From Sphingopyxis microcysteis (GTDB lineage: Bacteria; Pseudomonadota; Alphaproteobacteria; Sphingomonadales; Sphingomonadaceae), in contig NZ_JAANYY010000002.1 of assembly GCF_012274265.1 (NCBI RefSeq), positions 806,001 to 870,000 of the forward strand: DNA of 64,000 bases. The letters are read 5' to 3'. Under the pieces are notes generated by a model that was not told the origin of the DNA, did not search any database, and saw only the letters and a program-made list of their open reading frames with translations. Position 1 is the first letter of the stretch, and every line of letters starts with the position of its first letter. The translations under genes and the position numbers were made by a program. This document shows, in pieces, positions 26,701-34,299 of the stretch.

Positions 26701-27999
26701 GGCGGCATCCGCTATAATGGTCCATCGGACACACTCTATTCCTTCTTCGGTCCCGCGGATCAGGGTGTGTCGGGACCGATCGCCGTCGCTGCCGATTTCA
26801 GCTGTAGCGTTGCCGACCCCTGCCTGTCGGGTGTCGTGCGCGGCAAGGACATGGTCTATGAAAACCAGACCTATGGCACCCGCCTGACCAACATGGTCGT
26901 CAACGGCCGCTTTGACGGCAACCGGCTGGAAATCGACCAACTGACGGCGACGGCTGGCGACGGCAAGGTCGAAGCGAAGGGCTATATCAGCCTGGCGCAG
27001 GCCGATGGCTATCCGATGAACATCGCGATGACACTCGGCAACGCGCGGCTCGCGCGCAGCGAGAATATCGCCGCGCGCGCGACGGGCAATCTGGTGCTTG
27101 AAAAGGTCGCGGGGCAGGCGGCGCTGCTGTCGGGTAGCCTGCGTCTTCCCGAAACGCGCTATCGTATCGTGCGCGAGGGCGCGGCGCAGGTGCCGGTGCT
27201 CACCGGCATCAGGCGCAAGCCCGCGGCGGGACGGCAACGGATCAGCGGCGACGGGCTGGCTGCGGTCGGCGGCAGCCTGTTCGACCTTATCCGTCTGGAT
27301 ATTGCGTTGAAGGCGTCGGACGAAATCTACGTCAACGGCATGGGGCTGGAATCAGAATGGATGGCCGATATCGTCCTGCGCGGAACCACCCTCGCGCCGC
27401 GCGTGACGGGTGAGATCGAGTTGGTGCGCGGGACGCTGGGCTTTGCAGGACGTTCGTTCGAATTGCAGGAAGGCCGCGTGACCTTCCCGACCGGCGACGC
27501 TTACGACCCGGCTATCCGGCTGCTGGCGAGCGATACGATCGAGACGGTGACGGTGAACGTCGCGGTGTCGGGCCGCGCCAGCAATCCGCAGATTGCCTTT
27601 TCCAGTGTCCCCGGCCTGCCGCAGGACGAGATCGTATCGCGCATCCTGTTCGGCGATTCGATCACGACGCTATCGCCGCTTCAGGCGGTCCAACTCGCTT
27701 CCTCGCTCAATACGCTGAGCAGTGGCGGTGGCGGATTGAGCCCCTTGGGCGCGCTCCAATCGGCGACGGGAATCGACCGGCTGCGCGTGCTTGGCCCCGA
27801 CGACACCGTCGGACGGGGAACAGCACTTGCCGCAGGGCAGTATATCACCAAGGACATCTATCTGGAGGTCATCACCGACGCGCGCGGCTACACCGCGACG
27901 CAGCTGGAGATCAGCCTGACCCGGGCGCTGTCGCTGCTCAGTCAGGCGGGCGGTTCGGGCCAGTCGAACCTCAGCATCCGTTACCGCAAGGATTATTGA
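23770..27999 (+). CDS. tamB: Translocation and assembly module subunit TamB
   Basis: A 1409-residue AsmA/TamB-family protein anchored by one N-terminal membrane helix (residues about 25-46, WIGLSLLGLILLFALFLVGL). A very long beta-rich periplasmic region follows, and a C-terminal DUF490 domain ends near SIRYRKDY. The C-terminal block with EIELVRGTLGFAGRSFELQ, DEIVSRILFGDSI and YLEVITDARG is typical of TamB. It works with TamA as a periplasm-spanning conduit for outer-membrane proteins, and possibly phospholipids. Translation is coupled to tamA by a TGATG overlap and to a small lipoprotein by another. Confidence 0.93.
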   Translation: MADEAPVAADTATAAKPRNWPMAILRWIGLSLLGLILLFALFLVGLNSDAGRRFVVTQIEKYEFENGMKIGIGRLDGSLYGRMVIRNFTLSDPTGVFLESPEVRIDWRPIRYFANHVDIRSATAATMTMRKIPAFKVVPDTSEPLLPDLDIDVGNLRVDRFIFEPAVVGERQEARLNGKIAIADRRAQITANAATIGANAKGDTLALRLDAVPEANRFDVGVDVSAPQGGVLAAMGGFDQPMTAKLVGRGDWKVWNGNLTANLGAAPLARLALTARNGTFAVKGVAQASRLFDGPVAALLGPETAVDVTARLADRKADLDGRFSSDAFRLGVSGGVDLGNSRYEALQLAFVLLRPSAVAPAVRANGVRAIATLDGAFDVPTVEYQANATTLAVNDIVVETLALAGKARVDADQILIPVAGRAARIRGLDTVAGGTLVQVRLDGDLAYSNGRVLSDNLRLRSPRIDAKAIVIADLNRGFYTGAIDGRINDYRVESVGIFDIDTDADVKTAPRGGFEIAGRVRARSTRLFNSGVRDFLGGNATASGDVRYGTDGVVRFANLRLAAPRLRVTGGQGSYAPNGQIQISARANSTDYGPVGVQLAGTISDPRAVVTAERPGLGIGLANLVARINGAPNGYRLAATGDTDYGPLAADVVLLTAAGPLTIDVERGDLSGIGFNGRLMRSQAGPFVGQLNASGQGLGGLVRLSAAGQYQAAAINVRANNVVLPGPAKLAVGSAIVDADVTLYDTPHVVGDIQIAETRIREYDIAVGRLKIDYRDGRGKAQALVEGTSGVPFRIAANADLTPALWRASVQGRATGINFRTTSPARIIPGADGYELLPTMVNLGRGSSARVAGRFGEGIMIQSRLERVNMAILNAVYPDMGLGGRATGNLDFEQAGAESFPRADARLSITGFTRTTAASVSQPVDVNFVGKLLSDGGEARAVMRKRGSVIGRMQASLRPLGPGAGDWMTRLRAAPLGGGIRYNGPSDTLYSFFGPADQGVSGPIAVAADFSCSVADPCLSGVVRGKDMVYENQTYGTRLTNMVVNGRFDGNRLEIDQLTATAGDGKVEAKGYISLAQADGYPMNIAMTLGNARLARSENIAARATGNLVLEKVAGQAALLSGSLRLPETRYRIVREGAAQVPVLTGIRRKPAAGRQRISGDGLAAVGGSLFDLIRLDIALKASDEIYVNGMGLESEWMADIVLRGTTLAPRVTGEIELVRGTLGFAGRSFELQEGRVTFPTGDAYDPAIRLLASDTIETVTVNVAVSGRASNPQIAFSSVPGLPQDEIVSRILFGDSITTLSPLQAVQLASSLNTLSSGGGGLSPLGALQSATGIDRLRVLGPDDTVGRGTALAAGQYITKDIYLEVITDARGYTATQLEISLTRALSLLSQAGGSGQSNLSIRYRKDY

Positions 28000-28283
28000 T
28001 GCGCGGCGCGATGACCCTGTTGCCGTTGCTGCTGCTCGCGGGGTGCAAGGACGAACCCGACTTCGAGGCGCGTTACGACAAGGCGGCGGCGGAGATTGAA
28101 GCGCGCGCCGAGGCGATGGACGCGGCGATCGCCGAATCCGAGGCTGCTGCGGCTGCTGCGGGGGAGACGGCGGCGACGCGAGCGCCGCAGGCGGAACGGG
28201 GCGGGAAAATTCCGCGCGTGTCGCCCGAGCCCTTGCCAGAAACCGTCAACCCGACTAATCCGCCCCCGTCATCTGGGGAGTAG
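27999..28283 (+). CDS. Small predicted lipoprotein downstream of tamB
   Basis: A 94-residue protein of unknown function. It starts on the last base of tamB (TGATG) and has a short signal peptide with a lipobox (LLLLAGC, Cys 16 acylated). An alanine/glutamate-rich stretch likely to form a coiled coil (residues about 25-60) follows, then a proline-rich tail. Linkage to tamAB suggests an envelope role, but no family is recognised. Its TAG stop codon is also part of the conserved GGGGAGTAG of the downstream riboswitch. A TTG three bases upstream is a less likely start. Confidence 0.65.
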   Translation: MRGAMTLLPLLLLAGCKDEPDFEARYDKAAAEIEARAEAMDAAIAESEAAAAAAGETAATRAPQAERGGKIPRVSPEPLPETVNPTNPPPSSGE

Positions 28284-28379
28284 CCAGCCGTCCAGCCGGA
28301 CGGGCCACCGTGTCAACATACTCGGCCGAGAGGCCGTGGTGCGGTGGAAGCGGGACACCGCTTGGGCGAGACCAATGGC
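28268..28379 (+). promoter_or_regulatory. yybP-ykoY manganese riboswitch
   Basis: The conserved cores are both present: GGGGAGTAGCC at 28275-28285 and GTCAACATACTCG around 28312-28324, followed by GGGCGAGACC at 28364-28373. Outer stem P1 pairs GTCATCTGG (28268-28276) with CCAATGGC (28372-28379) with one bulged base. The next gene is a GDT1-family cation exporter, the classic target of this Mn2+-sensing class. Between aptamer and start codon, GCTC and GAGC flank the CGGAG ribosome-binding site and could form a hairpin hiding it, suggesting translational control. That last point is inference. Confidence 0.88.
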
Positions 28380-28456
28380 ATCGACCTTCGTCCGGGCCGG
28401 GCGGCGGGTTCGATGTCCGTTGGAATCGCGAAGCCGCTCGGCCCCGGAGCTTGTTC

Positions 28457-29029
28457 ATGGAAGCCTTGTTCACATCGACCGCCGTCGTTGCGCTCGCCGA
28501 AATCGGCGACAAGACGCAGTTGCTCGCGATTTTGCTCGCGACGCGGTTCAACCGCCCGCTGCCGATCATTCTCGGTATCCTGGTCGCGACGCTTGCCAAT
28601 CATGCGCTCGCGGCGCTGCTCGGCGCGTCGGCGGCGGCCTTTCTGGACAGCCCGATCTTCCGCTATGCGGTGGGCGTGTCCTTCGTGGCCATGGCGGCAT
28701 GGACGCTGATCCCCGACAAGTTCGAAGACGATGAGGCGCCCAAACCGCGGTTCGGCGCGTTTCTGACGACCTTGGTTGCCTTTTTCCTCGTCGAAATGGG
28801 TGACAAGACCCAGATCGCGACGATCGCGCTGGGCGCGCAATATCATGACGTTGTCGCGGTGACCGCGGGGACGACGCTGGGGATGATGATTGCCAACGTC
28901 CCGGCAATCTTCCTGGGGCATGAATTGCTCAAGCGCGTCGACTTGGCGAAAGTCAGATCGGTCGCGGCGGCGCTGTTCCTACTGATCGGATTGTGGGTGT
29001 TGGCTGAGGCCGCGGGTTGGCTCGGCTAA
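28457..29029 (+). CDS. GDT1/UPF0016 (TMEM165) family manganese/calcium exporter
   Basis: A 190-residue membrane protein with six predicted helices in two homologous halves. Each half carries the family signature: EIGDKTQ near residue 15 and EMGDKTQ near residue 115. Bacterial relatives such as MntX export Mn2+. The manganese riboswitch directly upstream gives strong independent support for this role. The ATG at 28457 has GGAG 8 nt before it; the longer open frame from 28310 runs through the riboswitch and is not coding. The stop overlaps convergent galE by 4 bp. Confidence 0.93.
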   Translation: MEALFTSTAVVALAEIGDKTQLLAILLATRFNRPLPIILGILVATLANHALAALLGASAAAFLDSPIFRYAVGVSFVAMAAWTLIPDKFEDDEAPKPRFGAFLTTLVAFFLVEMGDKTQIATIALGAQYHDVVAVTAGTTLGMMIANVPAIFLGHELLKRVDLAKVRSVAAALFLLIGLWVLAEAAGWLG

Positions 29030-30042
29030 CCCGTGTTGCGCATCGCCAGCGTCCGCTCGAAGCTCCAGCTTGACGCACACATGGCGTCGAGGTCGCGCTG
29101 CGCGGTCCAGCCAAGCTCTTGCGCCGCGCGTTCGGGGCTGGCGTAGCAGCTTGCCACATCGCCGTCGCGGCGCGGTGCGAGGCGATAGGGAATTCTGACG
29201 CCGTTCACCCGTTCAAACGCCCGAACCATATCCAGCACCGAATAGCCTTGCCCGGTGCCAAGGTTCCAAGTCGAAAGGCCGGGAGCGGCCTGGACGATCG
29301 CGTCGAGCGCTGCAACATGCCCATCGGCGAGGTCGACGACGTGGATGTAATCGCGCACCCCCGTGCCGTCGGGCGTGTCATAGTCGCTGCCGAATACGGA
29401 TAGCTCGTTGAGCCGTCCGGCGGCGACGCGGCTGATAAAGGGCATCAGATTGTTCGGAATACCATTGGGATTCTCACCGATCAGGCCGCTGTCATGCGCG
29501 CCGACCGGGTTGAAATAGCGCAAGGTGGCAATGCGCCATTCGGGGTCGGACGCCGCAATGTCCGCCAGCATCTCTTCGATCATCAACTTGGTGCGGCCAT
29601 AGGGATTGGTCGCCGCTGTCGGGTGGTTTTCGTCGAGCGGCAGATATTGCGGTTGGCCATAGACCGTTGCGCTTGACGAAAAGACCATCGTCTTAACGCC
29701 GCAATCGGCCATGGCTTGGACCAGCGACAGCGTGCCGCGCACATTATTGTCGTAATATTTCATCGGTTCGGCGACCGATTCGCCGACGGCTTTGAGGCCT
29801 GCGAAATGGATGACGGCTTCGACATCGTGATCCGCCATCGCGCCGCGCAACGCATCGCCATCACGAATATCACCGACGACCAGGGGAACCGCCGTACCGG
29901 TGATCGCTGCGAGGCGGTCGATGACCGCGGCATCGCTGTTGGCGAGGTTGTCGAAGCAGACAACCTGGTGGCCTGCTGAAATCAAAGCGGTCGCAACATG
30001 GCTGCCGATGTAGCCGGTGCCGCCGGTCAAAAGGATATTCAT
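29026..30042 (-). CDS. galE: UDP-glucose 4-epimerase
   Basis: Interconverts UDP-glucose and UDP-galactose with tightly bound NAD. The 338 residues are a usual GalE length. Seen are LLTGGTGYIGSHVATAL at the N-terminus, SSSATVYG with the catalytic Ser/Thr region, NPYGRTK for YxxxK, and LRYFNPVGAH. It converges on the exporter gene (4-bp overlap) and lies downstream of the UDP-glucuronate 4-epimerase in the same direction, with 119 bp between them. Confidence 0.94.
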   Translation of the reverse strand: MNILLTGGTGYIGSHVATALISAGHQVVCFDNLANSDAAVIDRLAAITGTAVPLVVGDIRDGDALRGAMADHDVEAVIHFAGLKAVGESVAEPMKYYDNNVRGTLSLVQAMADCGVKTMVFSSSATVYGQPQYLPLDENHPTAATNPYGRTKLMIEEMLADIAASDPEWRIATLRYFNPVGAHDSGLIGENPNGIPNNLMPFISRVAAGRLNELSVFGSDYDTPDGTGVRDYIHVVDLADGHVAALDAIVQAAPGLSTWNLGTGQGYSVLDMVRAFERVNGVRIPYRLAPRRDGDVASCYASPERAAQELGWTAQRDLDAMCASSWSFERTLAMRNTG

Positions 30043-30161
30043 CGGATTGCTTTGCCTCCAAGCGGAAATTTTGCCGTCAATGAATCCGCCCTATTCGATC
30101 CCGCGCCCGCGACCAAGCCACTGGCTGCGTCCCGTTGCGCCATGGGGTTGGTGTGGGGGCG

Positions 30162-31166
30162 TTACCCGCGCTTTAACCAGTCTTCGCGATACCAATCGAC
30201 AAACGCCGGAATGCCGACCGCCATCGGTGTGGTGGGCGCAAAGCCCAGGTCGCGGGTGATATCGTCGATATCGGCGAAGGTCTGATAAACGTCGCCGTCC
30301 TGCATCGGCAGCAAATTTATTTCGGCCTTGCGATCGCAGGCGGTTTCGATGGCGCGGATCAGGTCGGTCAGCTGTTCGGGCCGGTTGTTGCCGATATTGT
30401 ACAGCCGGTGCGGGGTGGTGAAGCCGCCGGGCTTCATCTGCTTGTCATCGCTGGGTGGGCTGTCGAGTGCCAGAACGACGCCGCTTACGATGTCGTCGAT
30501 GAACGTGAAATCGCGCAGCATGTCGCCGTGATTATAGACGTCGATCGGGCGCCCTTGCAGCACCGCTTCGGTGAATTTCCAAACCGCCATGTCGGGCCGC
30601 CCCCAAGGGCCGTAAACGGTGAAAAACCGCAGTCCGGTCTGTGGTATCCGGAACAGATGCGCATAGGTTTCGCTCATCAGCTCATCAGCGCGCTTGGTCG
30701 CCGCATAGAGCGAGATCGGCGCGTCGGCGCGGTCGGCCACGCGAAAGGGCGTATCGGCACGCATGCCGTAAACCGACGACGATGATGCATAAACCAGATG
30801 CGCAATTGTCCGGTGGCGCGCCAGTTCGAGGATATTCACATGGCCGGCGACATTCGAGTGAATGTAGGCCGCCGGGTTTTCGAGCGAGTAGCGCACTCCC
30901 GGCTGCGCCCCCAGATGCACGATGCGGTCGATCGCCACATCGGTCAGCGCCGCGGCAAGCGCCCCGGCATCGCCAAAATCGACATCCTTGAACGCGAACA
31001 GGTCGCCATAGCGCGCCGCAAGATGCTCGATCCGCGCGCGTTTGAGATCGAGCGAATAATAGGGGGTGAAATTGTCGATACCGACCACGCGCTCGCCGCG
31101 CGCAAGCAGCGCCGCCGCAACATGCATGCCGATAAAGCCTGCCGCACCGGTGATGAGTGTCGTCAA
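30162..31166 (-). CDS. UDP-glucuronate 4-epimerase
   Basis: A 334-residue extended SDR that converts UDP-GlcA to UDP-GalA. ITGAAGFIGMHVA opens the protein. The segment DNFTPYYSLDLKRARI is a hallmark of the GlcA epimerase branch and separates it from GalE. SSSSVYG and YAATKRADE (YxxxK) complete the site, and FFTVYGPWGRPDMA is also family-typical. Its substrate is the product of ugd at 20117-21301. It likely supplies uronic acid for surface polysaccharide. Confidence 0.9.
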   Translation of the reverse strand: MTTLITGAAGFIGMHVAAALLARGERVVGIDNFTPYYSLDLKRARIEHLAARYGDLFAFKDVDFGDAGALAAALTDVAIDRIVHLGAQPGVRYSLENPAAYIHSNVAGHVNILELARHRTIAHLVYASSSSVYGMRADTPFRVADRADAPISLYAATKRADELMSETYAHLFRIPQTGLRFFTVYGPWGRPDMAVWKFTEAVLQGRPIDVYNHGDMLRDFTFIDDIVSGVVLALDSPPSDDKQMKPGGFTTPHRLYNIGNNRPEQLTDLIRAIETACDRKAEINLLPMQDGDVYQTFADIDDITRDLGFAPTTPMAVGIPAFVDWYREDWLKRG

Positions 31167-31368
31167 ATTCTGTCCCTGCCTTGGCCGTCAAACTGCGCGC
31201 AGCCCATCCGCAAAATTGGCTGCCCGACAATGCGTGCGCTCCCGATGCCGCTCTTATCACGCCAATCGGTAAATTCAGAGGTAACGACAGCAGGATTATT
31301 GACGGCTGTTGGCCAACCGCCGCGGAGCGCGTGCGTGCGCGACGCGCTGTCGTAAGAATATTTGGGGG

Positions 31369-31444
31369 TGGTGAGCCCTGCTGGGTTCGAACCAGCGACC
31401 TACTGATTAAAAGTCAGTTGCTCTACCGACTGAGCTAAGGGCCC
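31369..31444 (-). tRNA. tRNA-Lys (anticodon TTT)
   Basis: On the minus strand the sequence folds into a full cloverleaf: acceptor stem GGGCCCT with AGGGCTC (one G-T pair), D-arm containing AGCTCAGTCGGTAGAGC, anticodon stem CTGAC/GTCAG around the loop with TTT, and T-arm CGCTGGTTCGAACCCAGCA. The CCA end is encoded. The anticodon TTT reads AAA/AAG lysine codons. Confidence 0.97.
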
Positions 31445-31486
31445 ATCGCGGCGCCGCAAAGGCGGTGCGCGAAGTGAGCCGTCGCC

Positions 31487-32008
31487 CTAGTGCGCTGCTG
31501 CGCCCCGGTCAACCGGCTTTGGACGTCCGAGGCGCGCGGCGAGCTGGCGGACGCTGCGGCGGTGGAGCGGATGCTGCCAATTGGGAACGATCGCGCGGAG
31601 CGGGCCGAGGACGAAGGCGCGCCGGTCGATCGCGGGGTGGGGGATGGTGAGCGCGCTGTCGGACCAGATGCCGCCCGACCAGAGGAGAATATCGAGGTCC
31701 AGCGTCCGCGCGCTCCAGCGCTGCCCGACGCGGCGGCCAAAGGCGGCTTCGATCGCGTGAAGTCTTGCGAGCATCTGCGGCGGGGTCAGCGTCGATGCGA
31801 CCAAGGCCACCGCATTCGCATAGCGGCGGCGCGACGGGCCGATCGGATCGCTCGCGATGATCGGGCTGGCATCGACCGCTTCGATATCGTCGCTTTCGAG
31901 CGCCGCGAGCGCCGCCATCAGCACCGCGCGCGGATCGCCGAAGCGCGCATGGCGCCGGTTCGACCCGAGACCGATCGCGTACAGCGGAAGCGGCGTTGCG
32001 TTGCTCAT
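31487..32008 (-). CDS. folK: 2-amino-4-hydroxy-6-hydroxymethyldihydropteridine diphosphokinase
   Basis: Pyrophosphokinase of folate synthesis. The 173-residue protein starts at MSNATPLPLYAIGLGSNRR, matching the family N-terminus (IGLGSN). It shows RRYANAVALV and the signature RWSARTLDLDILLW with the Mg-binding Asp residues, then IPHPAIDRRAFVLGPL. The frame is open for 77 codons upstream, but that part overlaps the divergent glycosylase gene. The divergent start of that gene is only about 23 bp away. Confidence 0.93.
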   Translation of the reverse strand: MSNATPLPLYAIGLGSNRRHARFGDPRAVLMAALAALESDDIEAVDASPIIASDPIGPSRRRYANAVALVASTLTPPQMLARLHAIEAAFGRRVGQRWSARTLDLDILLWSGGIWSDSALTIPHPAIDRRAFVLGPLRAIVPNWQHPLHRRSVRQLAARLGRPKPVDRGAAAH

Positions 32009-32031
32009 GCTCTCGCGCCTATCGCAGTTGT

Positions 32032-32721
32032 GTGGAGATTGACAGCCCATTGCCCGGTACCGAGCCGCCGCGCGATTGCCCGCGCTGTCCGCGATTGGTC
32101 GCGTTGCGGCGCGAATGTCAGGCCGAATATCCGGACTGGTGGAACGCGCCCGTCCATGCGTTCGGCGACCCTGACGCCTGGCTGGCACTTGCGGGACTGG
32201 CGCCGGGCAAGCATGGTGCGAACCGGACCGGACGGCCATTCACGGGCGATTATGCGGGCGACCTGCTGTTCGCGACGCTGGCCAATTTCGGGCTGAGCAA
32301 AGGTCGGTATGATGCGCGGATTGACGACGGATTGACCCTCGACGGCGCGATCATCGTCAACAGCGTCAAATGCCTGCCGCCGCAGAACAAGCCGACACCC
32401 GCCGAGATTGCGAATTGTCGCCCGTATTTCGAACAGCAACTGGCGGCCTTGCCCCTCGTTCGCGTGATCGTCGCGCTGGGACGAATCGCGCATGACGCGG
32501 TGCTAAGAGCAGCGGGCGCCCGGCTGGCGGCGCATCCGTTCGGTCATGGCGCCATTCATCTGCTCGGTGACGGCAGGCATGTTATCGATAGCTATCATTG
32601 TTCGCGATACAACACGAACACCGGGCGCCTAACCCCCGAAATGTTCGCCGACGTCTTTCGCGTGGCGCTGGCGCTGCGCGATCAGACGAGCGGGCCGAAT
32701 TCGTCGATCAATCCGCGGTAA
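32032..32721 (+). CDS. Uracil-DNA glycosylase, iron-sulfur family 5 (UdgB) type
   Basis: A 229-residue DNA-repair glycosylase. The active-site motif is GLAPGKHGANRTGRPFTGD, the second region is VNSVKCLPPQNKPT, and the DNA-intercalating region is SYHCSRYNTNTGRLT. Cysteines in DCPRCPRLV, VKCLPP and ANCRPYF fit the 4Fe-4S ligands of UDG families 4 and 5. Family 5 members lack the usual water-activating Asp in motif 1, as here. GTG 32032 is proposed as start, since the CPRCPRL block should lie near the N-terminus; ATG 31996 would overlap folK. The 3' end overlaps convergent rppH by 40 bp. Confidence 0.88.
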   Translation: MEIDSPLPGTEPPRDCPRCPRLVALRRECQAEYPDWWNAPVHAFGDPDAWLALAGLAPGKHGANRTGRPFTGDYAGDLLFATLANFGLSKGRYDARIDDGLTLDGAIIVNSVKCLPPQNKPTPAEIANCRPYFEQQLAALPLVRVIVALGRIAHDAVLRAAGARLAAHPFGHGAIHLLGDGRHVIDSYHCSRYNTNTGRLTPEMFADVFRVALALRDQTSGPNSSINPR

Positions 32722-33158
32722 AGCACGCGCTTGAACGGCACGATCAGCTTTTCGATCTCGTGCAGCTCGGCCCACCTCCAGGCGCGAAATTCCTGATGCT
32801 TGGTGGCGATATTGATATCGCTATCCTCACCCATGAAGCGCATCAGGAACCAGTGCTGGCGCTGGCCGCGATATTTGCCGCCCCACATCTTGCCGATCAG
32901 ATGGTCGGGAAGATCGTAGAAATATTCCTCGCGGCTGCGCGCGATGATTTCGACCAGCCCGCCATGGACGCCGGTTTCCTCGCCAAGTTCGCGGATCGCC
33001 GCCTCTTCGGCATCTTCGCCGTCGTCGATCCCGCCCTGTGGCATCTGCCAGGCTTCGCTCGAGGTGTCGAGTCGCTGGCCGACAAACACCTTGCCGTCGC
33101 GATTAGCGAGCATGACGCCGGCACAGGGCCGATAGGGAAGGGCGTTGGGATCGATCAT
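32682..33158 (-). CDS. rppH: RNA pyrophosphohydrolase
   Basis: A Nudix hydrolase of 158 residues that removes pyrophosphate from 5'-triphosphate RNA and can initiate mRNA decay. The Nudix box spans GGIDDGEDAEEAAIRELGEE followed by TGV, with the REx2EE core. The N-terminal YRPCAGVMLANRDGKVFVGQ and WQMPQGG are diagnostic for RppH versus other Nudix enzymes. It is coupled to the upstream esterase by an ATGA overlap and converges with the glycosylase. Confidence 0.93.
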   Translation of the reverse strand: MIDPNALPYRPCAGVMLANRDGKVFVGQRLDTSSEAWQMPQGGIDDGEDAEEAAIRELGEETGVHGGLVEIIARSREEYFYDLPDHLIGKMWGGKYRGQRQHWFLMRFMGEDSDINIATKHQEFRAWRWAELHEIEKLIVPFKRVLYRGLIDEFGPLV

Positions 33159-34102
33159 GCCGCTCCGCTAGCTTCGGCGACGATCGCTTTCAAGACCAAC
33201 AAGGCGCCGCGGATGTCCTCCTTGGCGCTTGGGATGCCTTGCGCCAGATTGATATAGCCATGAACGCTGCCCGTCGCTTCGCGGTACGTCGTCGGGACGC
33301 CTGCCTCGACCAGCTTGGCGGCATAGGCACGGCCCTGATCGCGCAGCGGGTCGAGGCCAGCGGTGGTGAGCAGTGTCGGCGGCAGGCCAGCTGCCGGAAA
33401 ATCGAGCGGCGCCGCGCGATAGTCGGCGGGATCTGGTGCATAATGGTTGCCGAAATACGTCATGCTGCCGGTGGTCAGCAGATGGCCTTCGCCAAAATCG
33501 CGATAGCTTTGCCAGTCATCGTGCGTCGTAACCGCTGGATAGATGGGGTGCATTGCGATCACCGGCTTTGACGCGGGCTTGTCGCGAAGGGTGAGTGCTG
33601 TTGCAATGGTCAGATTGCCACCAGCGCTTTCCCCAGACAGGACCAGCCCGGTGCACGCGAAATTGTCGGCAACCCAGCGCGCCGCCGCCTCGCAATCCTC
33701 AGGCGCGGCGGGGAAGGGGTGTTCGGGCGCGAGACGATAGTCGATCGCAATCACCGGCATGTCGAGGAGGCGTGCGGCTTCGGCGCAATAGCCGTCGTGG
33801 GTATCGAGGTCGCCGATGACCCAGCCGCCGCCATGGAAGAAAACCATCACCGGGCCGGGTTCGCGGCCCGGACGATTGTCGTAGATGCGGACGGGAATCT
33901 CGCCGGCGGGGCCGGGGATGCTCCGGTCCTCAACCTGCGCAATCTCGCCGCGGGGCGCGTCGGCCATCTGGGCCATCACGCGGAACATCTCGCGCGCGCC
34001 CTCGGGCGGCATCTCTTCCATCTTCGGACCTTCCTGCGCGTTCAGAAACGCCAGGAACATCGCCACGTCAGGGCGCGTGAAATGCGTGGTGCCGTCGGTC
34101 AT
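33155..34102 (-). CDS. Alpha/beta hydrolase (HSL/lipase-like esterase)
   Basis: A 315-residue carboxylesterase of the hormone-sensitive lipase family. The oxyanion-hole motif VFFHGGGWVIGDLDTHDGY is followed by the nucleophile elbow GESAGGN (Ser in GxSxG). The remaining triad is in the region LTTAGLDPLRDQG (Asp) and GSVHGYI (His). No signal peptide, so probably cytoplasmic. Substrate unknown; family members hydrolyse short-chain acyl esters. Confidence 0.9.
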   Translation of the reverse strand: MTDGTTHFTRPDVAMFLAFLNAQEGPKMEEMPPEGAREMFRVMAQMADAPRGEIAQVEDRSIPGPAGEIPVRIYDNRPGREPGPVMVFFHGGGWVIGDLDTHDGYCAEAARLLDMPVIAIDYRLAPEHPFPAAPEDCEAAARWVADNFACTGLVLSGESAGGNLTIATALTLRDKPASKPVIAMHPIYPAVTTHDDWQSYRDFGEGHLLTTGSMTYFGNHYAPDPADYRAAPLDFPAAGLPPTLLTTAGLDPLRDQGRAYAAKLVEAGVPTTYREATGSVHGYINLAQGIPSAKEDIRGALLVLKAIVAEASGAA

Positions 34103-34299
34103 CCTGTAATCCCCTCGTTCCGCTTGTGCGGCCTGTTGTTTGCGCAGCTATTCGGCATCACCGCAGATAATTCAATCGCAATTCGCAACCCATTCGGACG
34201 TTTGAAGTTTGCAGCGCACAATTTTTTCTGAATTGCGGCATCGCGCCCACAGGCCTAGGCCAGCGTCACAGGTTCGCAAGATTCAAGGCAGAAGAAAAG

